Source: Rhodococcus xishaensis (GTDB lineage: Bacteria; Actinomycetota; Actinomycetes; Mycobacteriales; Mycobacteriaceae). Taken from it: a DNA stretch of 64,000 nt. The first letter of the stretch is position 1. Each line of letters starts with the position of its first letter. The stretch spans positions 186,001 through 250,000 of the forward strand of contig NZ_RKLO01000003.1 of NCBI RefSeq assembly GCF_004011825.1, given 5' to 3'. A program made the translations under genes and the position numbers. Below are positions 54,940 to 63,481 of this stretch, piece by piece. Below the pieces are notes generated by a model, which had not been told where the DNA came from, ran no database searches, and saw only the letters and a list, made by a program, of their open reading frames with translations.

Positions 54940-56112
54940 GTGCGGGTCGCGATGATGACGAAGGAATATCCCCCCGAGATCTACGGCGGTGCGGGCGTCC
55001 ACGTCACCGAGTTGGTCGCGCACCTGCGCAGCCTGTGCGATGTCGACGTGCACTGCATGGGCGCGCCCCGCGACGGTGCCATCGTCCACGGTCCCGACCC
55101 CGCCCTGACCGGCGCCAACCCTGCCCTCCTCACGCTCTCCGCCGGGCTGCGGATGGCGCACGCCACTGCTGAGGCGGACGTCGCGCACTCGCACACGTGG
55201 TACACGGGGCTGGCAGGCCACCTGGCGGGCGAACTGCACGACATCCCCCACGTCGTGACTGCGCACTCGCTCGAGCCACGGCGCCCTTGGAAGGCTGACC
55301 AGCTCGGTGGTGGCTACCGCGTCTCCTCGTGGTCGGAGCGCAATGCCATGGAGCACGCCGACGCGGTCATCGCTGTGAGTGCCGGCATGCGAGCGGACGT
55401 CCTGTCCACGTATCCGGCGATCGACCCCACACGAGTCCACGTGGTACACAACGGGATCGACTCCGCAGCATGGTTTCCCGGGCCACCTCCCCCCGGGACC
55501 CGATCACTACTGGCGGCGAACAGCGTCGACCCGGACCGCCCGATCGTCGCGTTCGTCGGCCGGATCACCCGCCAGAAGGGGCTCAGCCACCTCGTCGCCG
55601 CGGCCCACGAGTTCGACCCGTCGATCCAACTGGTGTTGTGCGCAGGCGCACCGGACACTCCGGAACTCGCGGCCGAGACGGAGGCTGCCGTCACACAACT
55701 CGCAGCTCGCCGCGATGGTGTCTTCTGGATCCGCGACATGCTTCCAACCGAGCGGATTCGGGAAGTTCTTTCCGCAGCAACAGTATTCGTGTGCCCTTCG
55801 GTGTACGAGCCGTTGGGCATCGTCAATCTCGAGGCCATGGCGTGCGAGACGGCCGTCGTGGCGTCCGACGTCGGTGGTATCCCGGAGGTAGTGCAGGACG
55901 GCGTCACCGGCCGGTTGGTCCACTACAACTCGTACGAGACCGAAGCCTTCGAAAGCGCACTGGCGGCGGCAGTGAACGAGGTGGCCACCGACCCCGGCCG
56001 CGCGGCGACGATGGGCCGTGCGGGACGTCTGCGCGCGACGGCGGAGTTCTCGTGGTCTCGGATCGCCAGACAGACCCTCGACGTATACGCCGACGTGCTC
56101 GGCCGGCGGTAG
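54940..56112 (+). CDS. glgA: GT4-type alpha-glucan synthase (GlgA/GlgM; maltose-1-phosphate synthase type)
   Basis: This 390-aa GT-B glycosyltransferase uses ADP-glucose. The N-terminal motif [15 protein letters not shown] is at about 8-22. The C-terminal nucleotide-sugar site contains [11 protein letters not shown] and the E-x7-E stretch [21 protein letters not shown]. The short length and GT4 character fit actinobacterial GlgM, which makes maltose-1-phosphate for the GlgE pathway, rather than classical GT5 glycogen synthase. It is divergent from glgC, its substrate supplier. GTG 54940 is the start. The choice between GlgA and GlgM is from family knowledge. Confidence 0.93.
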   Translation: MRVAMMTKEYPPEIYGGAGVHVTELVAHLRSLCDVDVHCMGAPRDGAIVHGPDPALTGANPALLTLSAGLRMAHATAEADVAHSHTWYTGLAGHLAGELHDIPHVVTAHSLEPRRPWKADQLGGGYRVSSWSERNAMEHADAVIAVSAGMRADVLSTYPAIDPTRVHVVHNGIDSAAWFPGPPPPGTRSLLAANSVDPDRPIVAFVGRITRQKGLSHLVAAAHEFDPSIQLVLCAGAPDTPELAAETEAAVTQLAARRDGVFWIRDMLPTERIREVLSAATVFVCPSVYEPLGIVNLEAMACETAVVASDVGGIPEVVQDGVTGRLVHYNSYETEAFESALAAAVNEVATDPGRAATMGRAGRLRATAEFSWSRIARQTLDVYADVLGRR

Positions 56113-56124
56113 CGATCGGTCGGC

Positions 56125-56988
56125 TCAGTCGGGTGAGGCGGCTCGACGATAGGCCGACACCACGACCGAGGCCGTCACCGGAAATCGTTCGGGAAGAGCA
56201 GCGATCGCCTCCGCGCGCTGTGCGGGGCTGCGGTGGCGGGCTGACGGACCCATGCCGACGACGTTCTCGACATCGTGGTGCGACAACATCATCCGGATCT
56301 CCACTGGGGTCCGCTCGATGCGTTCGAATCGGCCGGCCACCGTTTCACCGAGTCGCTCCACCTTGCGTTCGTCGACCCGAATCATTCCGAGCAGGCCCAC
56401 GAGTTCGACGAGATGACGATCGGTCGGCGTGAGGATGACGAGAGTGCCCTCGTCGGCGAGCACGCGGTCGATCTCGGCAACGTTGCGCGGAGCGAAAACC
56501 GAGAGCACGTGTGTCATGGCACGGTCGCGAACCGGCAGCTGCCGCCAAACGTCGGCGACTACTGCGGCGGCGCGTGGATGCGCGCGGGCCAGTCGCCGCG
56601 CGGCCGGTTTGGAGAGGTCGATGCCGATGCCCTGTGCGGTTGGAATCGCATCGAGCGCCCGTGCGAGATAGTGACCGGTACCGGAACCGATCTCGAGGAG
56701 GCGCGGTTTGTCATGGCACCCAGCCTCCTTGGCCGTCAGCACGACGGCGTCAGCGACCGCGGAAATCAGGGGATCGAAATGGCCCGCGTCGAGGAATTCA
56801 CTGCGAGCGGAGATCATCTCGGGACTGTCGCCGGTGAATTTCGTCGCGGAACCGGTCAGCAGTGTGACGTAGCCCTGGCGGGCCACATCGAAGCTGTGGC
56901 CGCGCGCGCAGACCAGCGCGCCGTCGAGCAGATCCAGTTCATCGCCGCACTGGGGGCACGCGAGAAGCTCGCACACGTCGGCAAGCAC
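56125..56988 (-). CDS. rRNA (guanine-N1)-methyltransferase-like protein (RlmA family)
   Basis: This 287-aa protein has an N-terminal zinc ribbon CELLACPQCGDELDLLDG with CARGH, followed by a SAM-methyltransferase domain: LLEIGSGTGHYLARAL (about 100-115), VADVWRQLPVRDRAMTHVLSVFAP and LLSHHDVENVVGMGPSA. RlmA/TlrB proteins methylate 23S rRNA G745 or G748 and can give macrolide resistance. Which position applies cannot be told. It is convergent with glgA and downstream of the DUF3117 gene. The GTG start at 56988 has no good ribosome binding site. Confidence 0.85.
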   Translation of the reverse strand: MLADVCELLACPQCGDELDLLDGALVCARGHSFDVARQGYVTLLTGSATKFTGDSPEMISARSEFLDAGHFDPLISAVADAVVLTAKEAGCHDKPRLLEIGSGTGHYLARALDAIPTAQGIGIDLSKPAARRLARAHPRAAAVVADVWRQLPVRDRAMTHVLSVFAPRNVAEIDRVLADEGTLVILTPTDRHLVELVGLLGMIRVDERKVERLGETVAGRFERIERTPVEIRMMLSHHDVENVVGMGPSARHRSPAQRAEAIAALPERFPVTASVVVSAYRRAASPD

Positions 56989-57069
56989 CTGTACTGCCGC
57001 CTTTCCGGAAGCCGCTCGGATAGTCAGCTGGCCCGCTTGTCAGCTGGTACGGATCGTGAGCTACAGGCG

Positions 57070-57099
57070 GCGGCCGGGTCGAAGAATCGACCCGGCCGC
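57070..57099 (-). terminator. Terminator hairpin after the DUF3117 gene
   Basis: GCGGCCGGGTCGA and its perfect reverse complement form a 13-bp stem around an AGAA loop. It lies 22 bases downstream of the DUF3117 stop on the minus strand and separates that gene from the rRNA methyltransferase gene. Confidence 0.8.
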
Positions 57100-57121
57100 A
57101 ACGCCACAGAGTAGATCCCTG

Positions 57122-57289
57122 TCAGCTGGTGACACCCTTGAGCTCGTCTCCGAGAGCCGCAGCTTCCTCCGGGGTGAGTTCGACGACCAGACGTCCGCCG
57201 CCCTCGAGTGGAACCCTCATGACGATCCCTCGTCCCTCTTTGGTTGCCTCGAGGGGACCGTCCCCGGTCCGGGGCTTCATGGCCGCCAT
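57122..57289 (-). CDS. DUF3117 small conserved protein (Rv1211-like)
   Basis: This 55-aa protein is highly conserved in actinomycetes. It begins MAAMKPRTGDGP and continues with EGRGIVMRVPLEGGGRLVVEL and the end DELKGVTS. No function is known. The start at ATG 57289 was chosen because the next upstream Met at 57322 gives an atypical extension, and a GGAG/AGAGG stretch precedes the chosen ATG. It lies between tag and a terminator. Confidence 0.92.
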   Translation of the reverse strand: MAAMKPRTGDGPLEATKEGRGIVMRVPLEGGGRLVVELTPEEAAALGDELKGVTS

Positions 57290-57440
57290 CCTCTGCTCCC
57301 TCCACATCTGCGCCGGATTCACTAGCGCGTCGAGTTACCGTGGGTGCCCCACCTCAGTCGGCGAGGCCTGTGGTCCATTCTTCCCTATCGAGTGGGTCGC
57401 CGGGTAGCGAGGAGCCAAAAACGGCGCAAATCAGACGCCG

Positions 57441-58040
57441 TCATCGACGAGGTTCGACCCAGCAAGATGCAAGGTGGTCGTCGACCATCCCGGTGGCTTG
57501 CATGAGCGCATACGCCGTGGTGGGGCCCACGAAACGGAAACCGCGGCGCTTCAACTCGGAGGCCATCGCCCTCGATTCCGCAGTGACTGCGGGCACGTCG
57601 TCGAGTCGCTCGTACCGCCGCGCGCGGCGCGGTGGGGCAAACGACCACAGCAACGTGTCGAGATCGGTGTCGGCGAGGTGGAGTACCGCGCGCGCATTAC
57701 CGATGACGGCCTCGATCTTCGCCCGGTTGCGGACGATCCTTTCGTCGCCCAACAAGCGCTCGACATCGTCGTCGGTGAACGCCGCCACGCTCTCGGGGTC
57801 GAAGCCTGCGAATGCCTTACGGAACGCTTCTCGCTTGCGCAGGATCGTGATCCAGGACAGTCCGGACTGGAAGGCCTCGAGGGAGAGCTTCTCGAACAGC
57901 GCCGTGCGACCGTGGAGCGGCTGCCCCCACTCGAAATCGTGGTAGTCGCTGTAGATCCGCGAGCCGTCGGTGTCGACCGCCCATGGGCAGCGGGTCCGTC
58001 CGTCCACCGACGAAACCCTATCCCCCGCAACCTCGCTCAT
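57441..58040 (-). CDS. tag: DNA-3-methyladenine glycosylase I
   Basis: This 199-aa base-excision enzyme removes 3-methyladenine from DNA. Conserved Tag features are RCPWAV (zinc Cys), YHDFEWGQPL, LSLEAFQSGLSWITILRKREAFRKAF and the end DDHLASCW with the zinc His/Cys pair. ATG 58040 overlaps the stop of the preceding DivIVA-like gene (TGATG). The order gpgS - DivIVA-like - tag - DUF3117 is the same as in M. tuberculosis Rv1208-Rv1211. Confidence 0.94.
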   Translation of the reverse strand: MSEVAGDRVSSVDGRTRCPWAVDTDGSRIYSDYHDFEWGQPLHGRTALFEKLSLEAFQSGLSWITILRKREAFRKAFAGFDPESVAAFTDDDVERLLGDERIVRNRAKIEAVIGNARAVLHLADTDLDTLLWSFAPPRRARRYERLDDVPAVTAESRAMASELKRRGFRFVGPTTAYALMQATGMVDDHLASCWVEPRR

Positions 58041-58381
58041 CACTCCGACTCCGTACGGTTGGACTCACCCGAATTCTCGGGACCGCCACCCGTACCCGCG
58101 TCGATGCGAGCGGCCAATTGGGCTCTCAGAGAGTCGATCTCCCGCCCCAGACGGTCAAGCGCCCAGTCCACTTCGCTCGCCTTGTACCCACGCAAGGTCT
58201 GTTGGAACCGCAACGCGCGTACGTCTGCCCCGGTGACCCCTTCCGCAGGCACCACCGTCGCGGTGGTACCGGCGGGCAGCGGGGGCAATTCCTCGGAACG
58301 ACCGAACACCATGCTCACGACGAGATAGAGCAGGCCACCGACCAGCACCATGATCAACAGGTACAGCAGGACCGTCAGCAT
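58040..58381 (-). CDS. Membrane-anchored DivIVA-domain protein (Rv1209-like)
   Basis: This 113-aa protein has one N-terminal membrane helix (LTVLLYLLIMVLVGGLLYLVV) and a short DivIVA-like motif, VRALRFQQTLRGYKASEVDW (about 55-74), followed by a coiled-coil LDRLGREIDSLRAQL. DivIVA motifs usually mark proteins of the polar growth and septation machinery. It lies between gpgS (12 bases) and tag (overlap). Its precise role is unknown. Confidence 0.88.
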   Translation of the reverse strand: MLTVLLYLLIMVLVGGLLYLVVSMVFGRSEELPPLPAGTTATVVPAEGVTGADVRALRFQQTLRGYKASEVDWALDRLGREIDSLRAQLAARIDAGTGGGPENSGESNRTESE

Positions 58382-58393
58382 GACCCGATACTG

Positions 58394-59362
58394 TCACGAG
58401 CCTCCGACACGCACGCCCCGGGCGGGTCCGCGGCGGAACACCGGGCGGACCGTACTCATCGGTGGGCGGTCGTCGAGCGAGACGTCGGTACGCGCCGGGA
58501 CGAACGAGCCGGCGTCCGCGACGAACTGTGTCAGCCCGGCACCACTGTCCTCCACCCCGCACCGGCGCAGCATCGTGCCGATGATCTGTCGGCTCATCAC
58601 GCCGAGTTCGGACAACGGTCGATTGCGATGCTTGCGCACGCCCAGGTTGACCTGTCCGATCGCGGCGAGTCCCAGCCGATCGTAGGTGTCGAGAAGCAGT
58701 CCGATCTCGACGCCGTATCCCGGCGCGAACGGCACCGACGACAGCAGTTCCCTGGTCCCGGCATACTCACCGCCGAGTGGTTGCAGCACAGATGTCAGCT
58801 CGGGGCGTAGCGCCGCAAGCATGGGCCGGGCGACCAATTCGGTGACCCGGCCGCCACCGTTCGCATCCTCGGCACCACTCACCCGCAGCGGACGCCGATA
58901 GTATCCCTTGACCAGGTGGATCCCGTTCACGGTGAGCAACGGGCCGAGCAGTTTGGGAACGAAGGCGGGATCGGGTTCGACGAGGTCGGAGTCGACGAAC
59001 GCGATCAGGTCACCCGTGCTCGCGGCGATCGAGCGCCACAGCACCTCGCCTTTGCCCGGGACCGGCGGCAGACCGGGGACTGCCTGCTCACGGCTGATGA
59101 CCGTCGCCCCCGCAGCCGTGGCACGCTCGGCCGTCGCGTCGCACGATCCGGAGTCGAGCACGATCAATTCATCGACCAGTCCACCGAGAAGCGGCTCGAT
59201 CGTGCCGACGACCCCGGCGACCGTCTTCTCCTCGTTGAGCGCAGGTAGCACGACCGACACCGTGCGGCCCGCCTTGGCCCGCTCGAGTTCGGCGATGCTC
59301 CAGCTGGGGTGATCCCAACTGTTGACATCCGTCCACGTGCTCGAAACCTCGGTGATGCTCAC
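58394..59362 (-). CDS. gpgS: Glucosyl-3-phosphoglycerate synthase
   Basis: This 322-aa GT-A glycosyltransferase (GT81) joins glucose from a nucleotide sugar to 3-phosphoglycerate, the first step of methylglucose lipopolysaccharide synthesis. Motifs are VSVVLPALNEEKTVAGVV, ELIVLDSGSCDATAE, the DxD motif FVDSDLVEP, the GKGEVLWRS segment and NLGVRKHRNRPL near the end. GTG 59362 overlaps the folP2 stop by four bases, giving the length of mycobacterial GpgS (324 aa). A longer open frame exists upstream but lies inside folP2. It is translationally coupled to folP2. Confidence 0.95.
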   Translation of the reverse strand: MSITEVSSTWTDVNSWDHPSWSIAELERAKAGRTVSVVLPALNEEKTVAGVVGTIEPLLGGLVDELIVLDSGSCDATAERATAAGATVISREQAVPGLPPVPGKGEVLWRSIAASTGDLIAFVDSDLVEPDPAFVPKLLGPLLTVNGIHLVKGYYRRPLRVSGAEDANGGGRVTELVARPMLAALRPELTSVLQPLGGEYAGTRELLSSVPFAPGYGVEIGLLLDTYDRLGLAAIGQVNLGVRKHRNRPLSELGVMSRQIIGTMLRRCGVEDSGAGLTQFVADAGSFVPARTDVSLDDRPPMSTVRPVFRRGPARGVRVGGS

Positions 59363-60279
59363 GCCAACCCCCGTACGGTGCGGGCGGGCTGCCGGGTACC
59401 CATGATCGCGGCGACCATGTCGACCACGCGCCGGGTCTGGGCAACCTCGTGGACACGAAACACACGAACGCCACCGGCGGCGGCCAGCGCGGTCGCCGCG
59501 AGCGTGCCCTCCAACCTCTCGTCCAGTTCCACCCCCAAAGTCTCCCCGACGAAGTCCTTGTTGCTGAGCGCCATCAGCACGGGCCATCCGCTCTTAACGA
59601 GATCTTTCACACGACGCAACAATTCGAGCCCGTGAAAGGTGTTCTTCCCGAAATCGTGGGTTGGGTCGATCAGGATCGAGTCCGGCTTCACCCCTAATCG
59701 CACCGCATGATCGGCAGCCTGCACGACCTCGTCGACGACATCGGCTACCACGTCGGTGTAGCGAACCCGGTGCGGGCGGGTGCGCGGCTCGGCACCCCCG
59801 GTGTGGGAGCAAACGATCCCGGCACGCAGTTCCGCGGCAACCTCGACCAGCCCAGGATCCGCACCCGCCCACGTGTCGTTGACGAGGTCTGCGCCCGCAC
59901 CGCACGCGAGTCTGGCGACCTCACTTCGCCATGTGTCGATACTGATCATCAGATCGGGGTGGCGCGAGCGGATGGCCTCCACGAACGGGACCACCCGTCG
60001 GATCTCCTCCGTGCTGTCCACCACGGCACCCGGGCCGGCCTTGACTCCGCCGACGTCGACGAGGTCCGCCCCCTCAGCGACCGCACGGTCGACCGCCGCC
60101 ATGGCCGCCTCGTCGGCGAACGTGGCACCGTGGTCGTAGAACGAGTCCGGAGTGCGGTTGACGATCGCCATCACGAGCGCTCGATCGGTCGCGACCGGCC
60201 TGCCGCACAGCGTCGGCAGGACGACGCGGCTGTCGGCCGAGTCGTCATCGGAGGCAGGGCGGGGTGCCATGCCCCCCAT
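59359..60279 (-). CDS. folP2: Dihydropteroate-synthase-like protein FolP2
   Basis: This 306-aa TIM-barrel protein of the DHPS family has MAIVNRTPDSFYD (normally GILNVTPDSFSD) at about 36-48 and VGGVKAGPG where true DHPS has GGESTRPG. It also has SIDTWRSEVARLA, NDTWA and IDPTHDFGKN. The altered pterin and loop motifs match the mycobacterial FolP2 paralogue, which lacks dihydropteroate synthase activity. It is more probably linked to the gpgS gene downstream (4-base overlap) and to methylglucose lipopolysaccharide. The start is ATG 60279 or ATG 60270. Confidence 0.9.
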   Translation of the reverse strand: MGGMAPRPASDDDSADSRVVLPTLCGRPVATDRALVMAIVNRTPDSFYDHGATFADEAAMAAVDRAVAEGADLVDVGGVKAGPGAVVDSTEEIRRVVPFVEAIRSRHPDLMISIDTWRSEVARLACGAGADLVNDTWAGADPGLVEVAAELRAGIVCSHTGGAEPRTRPHRVRYTDVVADVVDEVVQAADHAVRLGVKPDSILIDPTHDFGKNTFHGLELLRRVKDLVKSGWPVLMALSNKDFVGETLGVELDERLEGTLAATALAAAGGVRVFRVHEVAQTRRVVDMVAAIMGTRQPARTVRGLA

Positions 60280-60300
60280 GGTCGCACGGCCGAGATGGCG

Positions 60301-62073
60301 CTACGCCCCGGGAGCATCACCCTCGGCGACAGCACGGGCGTAGCCGTCGTACGCAGGTACAAAACCTCCGGTCCGGCCGGCGAGAACGTACAGCCGCTCG
60401 ACGGTCGACGAGTAACCCTCCTGGCACAGGTCCACCTTGCGACTCTTGAAAGTCGACGTCACCTCGAGCGAATCGACAACCCGCACGAACAGCGGGATCG
60501 CATACCCTGGCAGCCGATCGAACAAGATCGTCGCGAGTCGATGTCCGTCGAACTGATGGCCGGGACGTAACGTCACCGCGGCCATGCCGGCCTTGCCGTC
60601 GGCTCCGGGAATCGCGACGCCGTACGCGACGGATTGTTCGATCGCGCGGTACGCGGACAGTGCACCCTCGACCTCGGTTGTGGCGACGTTCTCGCCCTTC
60701 CAGCGGAAGGTGTCGCCGAGACGGTCGACGAACGCGACATGCATGAAACCCTGGCGTAGGACCAGGTCGCCGGTGTCGAACCAGCAGTCACCGTTCTCGA
60801 AGCCATCTCGGACAAGCTTGTTCTCGGTCGCTTCAGGATCGGTATACCCGTCGAAGGGAGAGCGATCGGTGACCTTGGACAGCAACAGCCCCACCTCGCC
60901 GGTCCCCACCCGCGTCAGACGTCCGTCGGCTGCGCGTCGGGCGCGGCCACTGTCGGGATCGAACTCGACCACTGCATACGGCAGCGGGCACAGTCCCGCG
61001 GTGCGCTCGACGCCGAGCGCATTGATGAACGCGATATTGCACTCGCTCGCTCCGTAGAACTCGGCGACACGGTCGATGCCGAACCGCTCGGTGAACTCGG
61101 TCCAGATCTCCGGGCGCAATCCGTTTCCGACGACGAGTCGGATGTCGTTGTCCCGATCAGCCGGCGTGGGTGGCTGGTTCAGCAGGTAGCGACACACCTC
61201 ACCGATGTAGACGAATGCGGTGGCTTGGTTGCCCTTCGCGTCGTCCCAGAATCGGGAGGCGGAGAAGTTGCGCCCGATCGCGAAAGTCGCGCCCGCGAAG
61301 AGCACCGACGACAGCGACACCGTGAGGGCGTTGTTGTGGTACAGAGGCAGCGGACAGTAGAGAGTGTCGCTGCGGCGCAGGCGCACTCCCATCGCGCCGA
61401 TCCCCGACATGCTCTTCAGCCAGCGATGGTGACTCATCAGACTGGCCTTCGGTAGCCCGGTGGTACCTGAGGTGAAGATGTAGAAGGCGCGATCCGTTCC
61501 CTGGATACGATCGCACACAGCGGGATTCGACGCGTCCGCGTCCTCGGCTGCCCGGTCGAGTTCGACACTCCACAGCACTGTCTGCGCGTGCGTCTCACCG
61601 TCAAGTGATGCAAGAGCCTCATCGCACTCCTCACCCACCACGAGCACGCGGCTGTCCAACAGGGACAGACTGTGTGCGAGGACGTCGCCGCGTTGGTTGT
61701 GGTTCAGCATTCCCGCGACCGCACCGAGCTTGACCGTCGCCAGCGTCACCAGGAGGGTCTCGGGGCGGTTCTTCACCAGGATCGCGACGACGTCGCCGCG
61801 GCGGACACCGTTTCGCGCGAGGACGTCCGCGTAGCGATTGACCCGAGCGTTCGCCTGACCGTATGTGATGGATTCGCCCTCGAACCGAATGAACGGATGA
61901 TGCGGTTGCCGGCGCGCCACGTCCTGAAAGACGCGGCCGATGGATACAGGGTCCTCGGGCTTGCGGAGCAAACCCAGCGCCCCGCGCGCCAGGCCGGGGA
62001 GTTCGGTCGCCATCCCCGGCAGTCGCCGCGCCAACTCGAGAAGACCGATAGCCGAAGCGGCGTCTGAACTCAT
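60301..62073 (-). CDS. fadD6: Long-chain fatty acyl-CoA synthetase FadD6
   Basis: This 590-aa acyl-CoA synthetase of the FATP/very-long-chain class has the adenylation motif FYIFTSGTTGLPKASLMSHHR and GASECNIAFINAL. WFDTGDLVLRQGFMHVAFVDRLGDTFRWKGENV marks its hinge and the C-terminal catalytic lysine is in STFKSRKVDL. It resembles mycobacterial FadD6, a broad long-chain fatty acid CoA ligase, and lies in the same position between folP2 and the LOG genes. It has no signal peptide but an Arg/Leu-rich start that may associate with membrane. Confidence 0.93.
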   Translation of the reverse strand: MSSDAASAIGLLELARRLPGMATELPGLARGALGLLRKPEDPVSIGRVFQDVARRQPHHPFIRFEGESITYGQANARVNRYADVLARNGVRRGDVVAILVKNRPETLLVTLATVKLGAVAGMLNHNQRGDVLAHSLSLLDSRVLVVGEECDEALASLDGETHAQTVLWSVELDRAAEDADASNPAVCDRIQGTDRAFYIFTSGTTGLPKASLMSHHRWLKSMSGIGAMGVRLRRSDTLYCPLPLYHNNALTVSLSSVLFAGATFAIGRNFSASRFWDDAKGNQATAFVYIGEVCRYLLNQPPTPADRDNDIRLVVGNGLRPEIWTEFTERFGIDRVAEFYGASECNIAFINALGVERTAGLCPLPYAVVEFDPDSGRARRAADGRLTRVGTGEVGLLLSKVTDRSPFDGYTDPEATENKLVRDGFENGDCWFDTGDLVLRQGFMHVAFVDRLGDTFRWKGENVATTEVEGALSAYRAIEQSVAYGVAIPGADGKAGMAAVTLRPGHQFDGHRLATILFDRLPGYAIPLFVRVVDSLEVTSTFKSRKVDLCQEGYSSTVERLYVLAGRTGGFVPAYDGYARAVAEGDAPGA

Positions 62074-62090
62074 TTACATCCCCACCACTC

Positions 62091-62651
62091 TCAACGCGTG
62101 CAAGCGTCCAACGCGGCCTCGACGTCACCGGTGACGATCAACCGGTCGAGCGCTCGCTGCGAGACGAAGCCCTCAGCCTTCAGGTCTTCGAGCCAGTGCA
62201 GCAGCGGGCGGAAATGGTCGAAGGGATCGAGCATCACCACCGGCTTGTGGTGCATACCGAGATACCCTGCCGTCCACGTCTCGAACAACTCTTCGAGCGT
62301 GCCGATCCCTCCGGGCAGCGTGATGAACGCGTCGGCGCGGTCCTCCATGATCCGCTTGCGGTCCCTCATCGTGTCGGTGACGATCAGCTCGTCTGCATCG
62401 ACGTCAGCAACTTCTTTGTGCACCAACGCTTTCGGAATGACACCGACCGTCGGCGCATCGGCCGCACGGGCCGCTGCCGCGACAGCGCCCATCATCGCGA
62501 CATTGCCACCGCCGGATACCAGTTGCCATCCGCGGCGACCGATCGCGGTACCAACCTCGGAGGCCAACTCCAGGAATCGCGCGTCGACTGACAGAGAGGC
62601 GCAGTACACGCAAACAGCGAACTTCTCGCCGGACTTCTCGCCGCTCACCAC
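62091..62651 (-). CDS. LOG-family protein (cytokinin riboside 5'-monophosphate phosphoribohydrolase type)
   Basis: This 186-aa Rossmann-fold LOG protein has GGGNVAMMGAVAAAA, MRDRKRIMEDRADAFITLPGG and the signature PGGIGTLEELFETW. LOG enzymes release the base from nucleoside monophosphates. It corresponds to M. tuberculosis Rv1205. The start is GTG 62651 or GTG 62648, overlapping the stop of the adjacent larger LOG gene (62645) by four or seven bases, so the two are coupled. Length and motif agree with the type-I LOG group. Confidence 0.92.
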   Translation of the reverse strand: MVSGEKSGEKFAVCVYCASLSVDARFLELASEVGTAIGRRGWQLVSGGGNVAMMGAVAAAARAADAPTVGVIPKALVHKEVADVDADELIVTDTMRDRKRIMEDRADAFITLPGGIGTLEELFETWTAGYLGMHHKPVVMLDPFDHFRPLLHWLEDLKAEGFVSQRALDRLIVTGDVEAALDACTR

Positions 62652-63463
62652 TCGTCTTCATCTCCCAGAAGTGCCGCTTCGTCCACACCTTGCTGCGACT
62701 CCACGACGATACGTACAGCCTCGTCGACGCTGTCGGTGAGGTGGATGAGGTCGAAGTCGCCCGACGAAATCTTACCGGCTCCTTCTAGCACAGAATGGAG
62801 CCAGTCCACGAGCCCTGACCAAAACTCGGTGCCCACCAAAATGATCGGGAACCGAGTGATCTTGCGGGTCTGCACCAGAGTGAGTGCCTCGAACAGCTCG
62901 TCGAGCGTGCCGAATCCACCGGGCAGGCAGATGAATGCCTGCGAATACTTCACGAACATCGTCTTGCGCGCGAAGAAGTACCGGAAGTTGATGCCGAGGT
63001 CGACCCAGTCGTTGAGCCGCTCCTCGAACGGTAACTCGATCCCGAGACCGATGGAGAATCCGCCGCTCTCGCACGCACCTCGGTTCGCCGCCTCCATGAG
63101 TCCTGGCCCGCCACCGGTGATCACCGCGTACCCGGCGTGTACCAGCGCGGCACCGAGTTCGCGAGCGAGCGCATACTCGGCGTGACCCTCACCGACACGC
63201 GCCGACCCGAACACGGAGACGGCACGCGGAACCTCCGCGAGCGCATCGAAGCCATCGATGAACTCACTCTGGATGCGCAGCACACGCCACGGGTCCGTGT
63301 GCACCCAGTCGGTCGGACCGCGTTGGTCGAGCAGCTTCCGATCGGAGTTCGCGGCGTCGGCCTTGCGGTCGCGCCGCAACATGACCGGGCCACGATGTTC
63401 CACCGAGGTGTCGGCGCGGCTGTCTCCGCGTCGTCCCTCTCCGGTCTTCCTCTCGGGTGCCAT
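62645..63463 (-). CDS. LOG-family protein (type II, longer)
   Basis: This 272-aa LOG-family protein has an N-terminal extension of about 80 residues before VSVFGSARVGEGHAEYALA. GGGPGLMEAANRGACESGGFSIG, RKTMFVKYSQAFICLPGGFGTLDELFEAL and the substrate-binding Arg/Lys in RKTMF follow. It is clearly related to the next gene but different in length and in the GGGPGLM motif. It lies between dapE and the smaller LOG gene. Both may hydrolyse nucleotide or cytokinin-like monophosphates. Substrate preference is not known. Confidence 0.92.
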   Translation of the reverse strand: MAPERKTGEGRRGDSRADTSVEHRGPVMLRRDRKADAANSDRKLLDQRGPTDWVHTDPWRVLRIQSEFIDGFDALAEVPRAVSVFGSARVGEGHAEYALARELGAALVHAGYAVITGGGPGLMEAANRGACESGGFSIGLGIELPFEERLNDWVDLGINFRYFFARKTMFVKYSQAFICLPGGFGTLDELFEALTLVQTRKITRFPIILVGTEFWSGLVDWLHSVLEGAGKISSGDFDLIHLTDSVDEAVRIVVESQQGVDEAALLGDEDEW

Positions 63464-63481
63464 GCTGGTCAGGCTAGGCGC

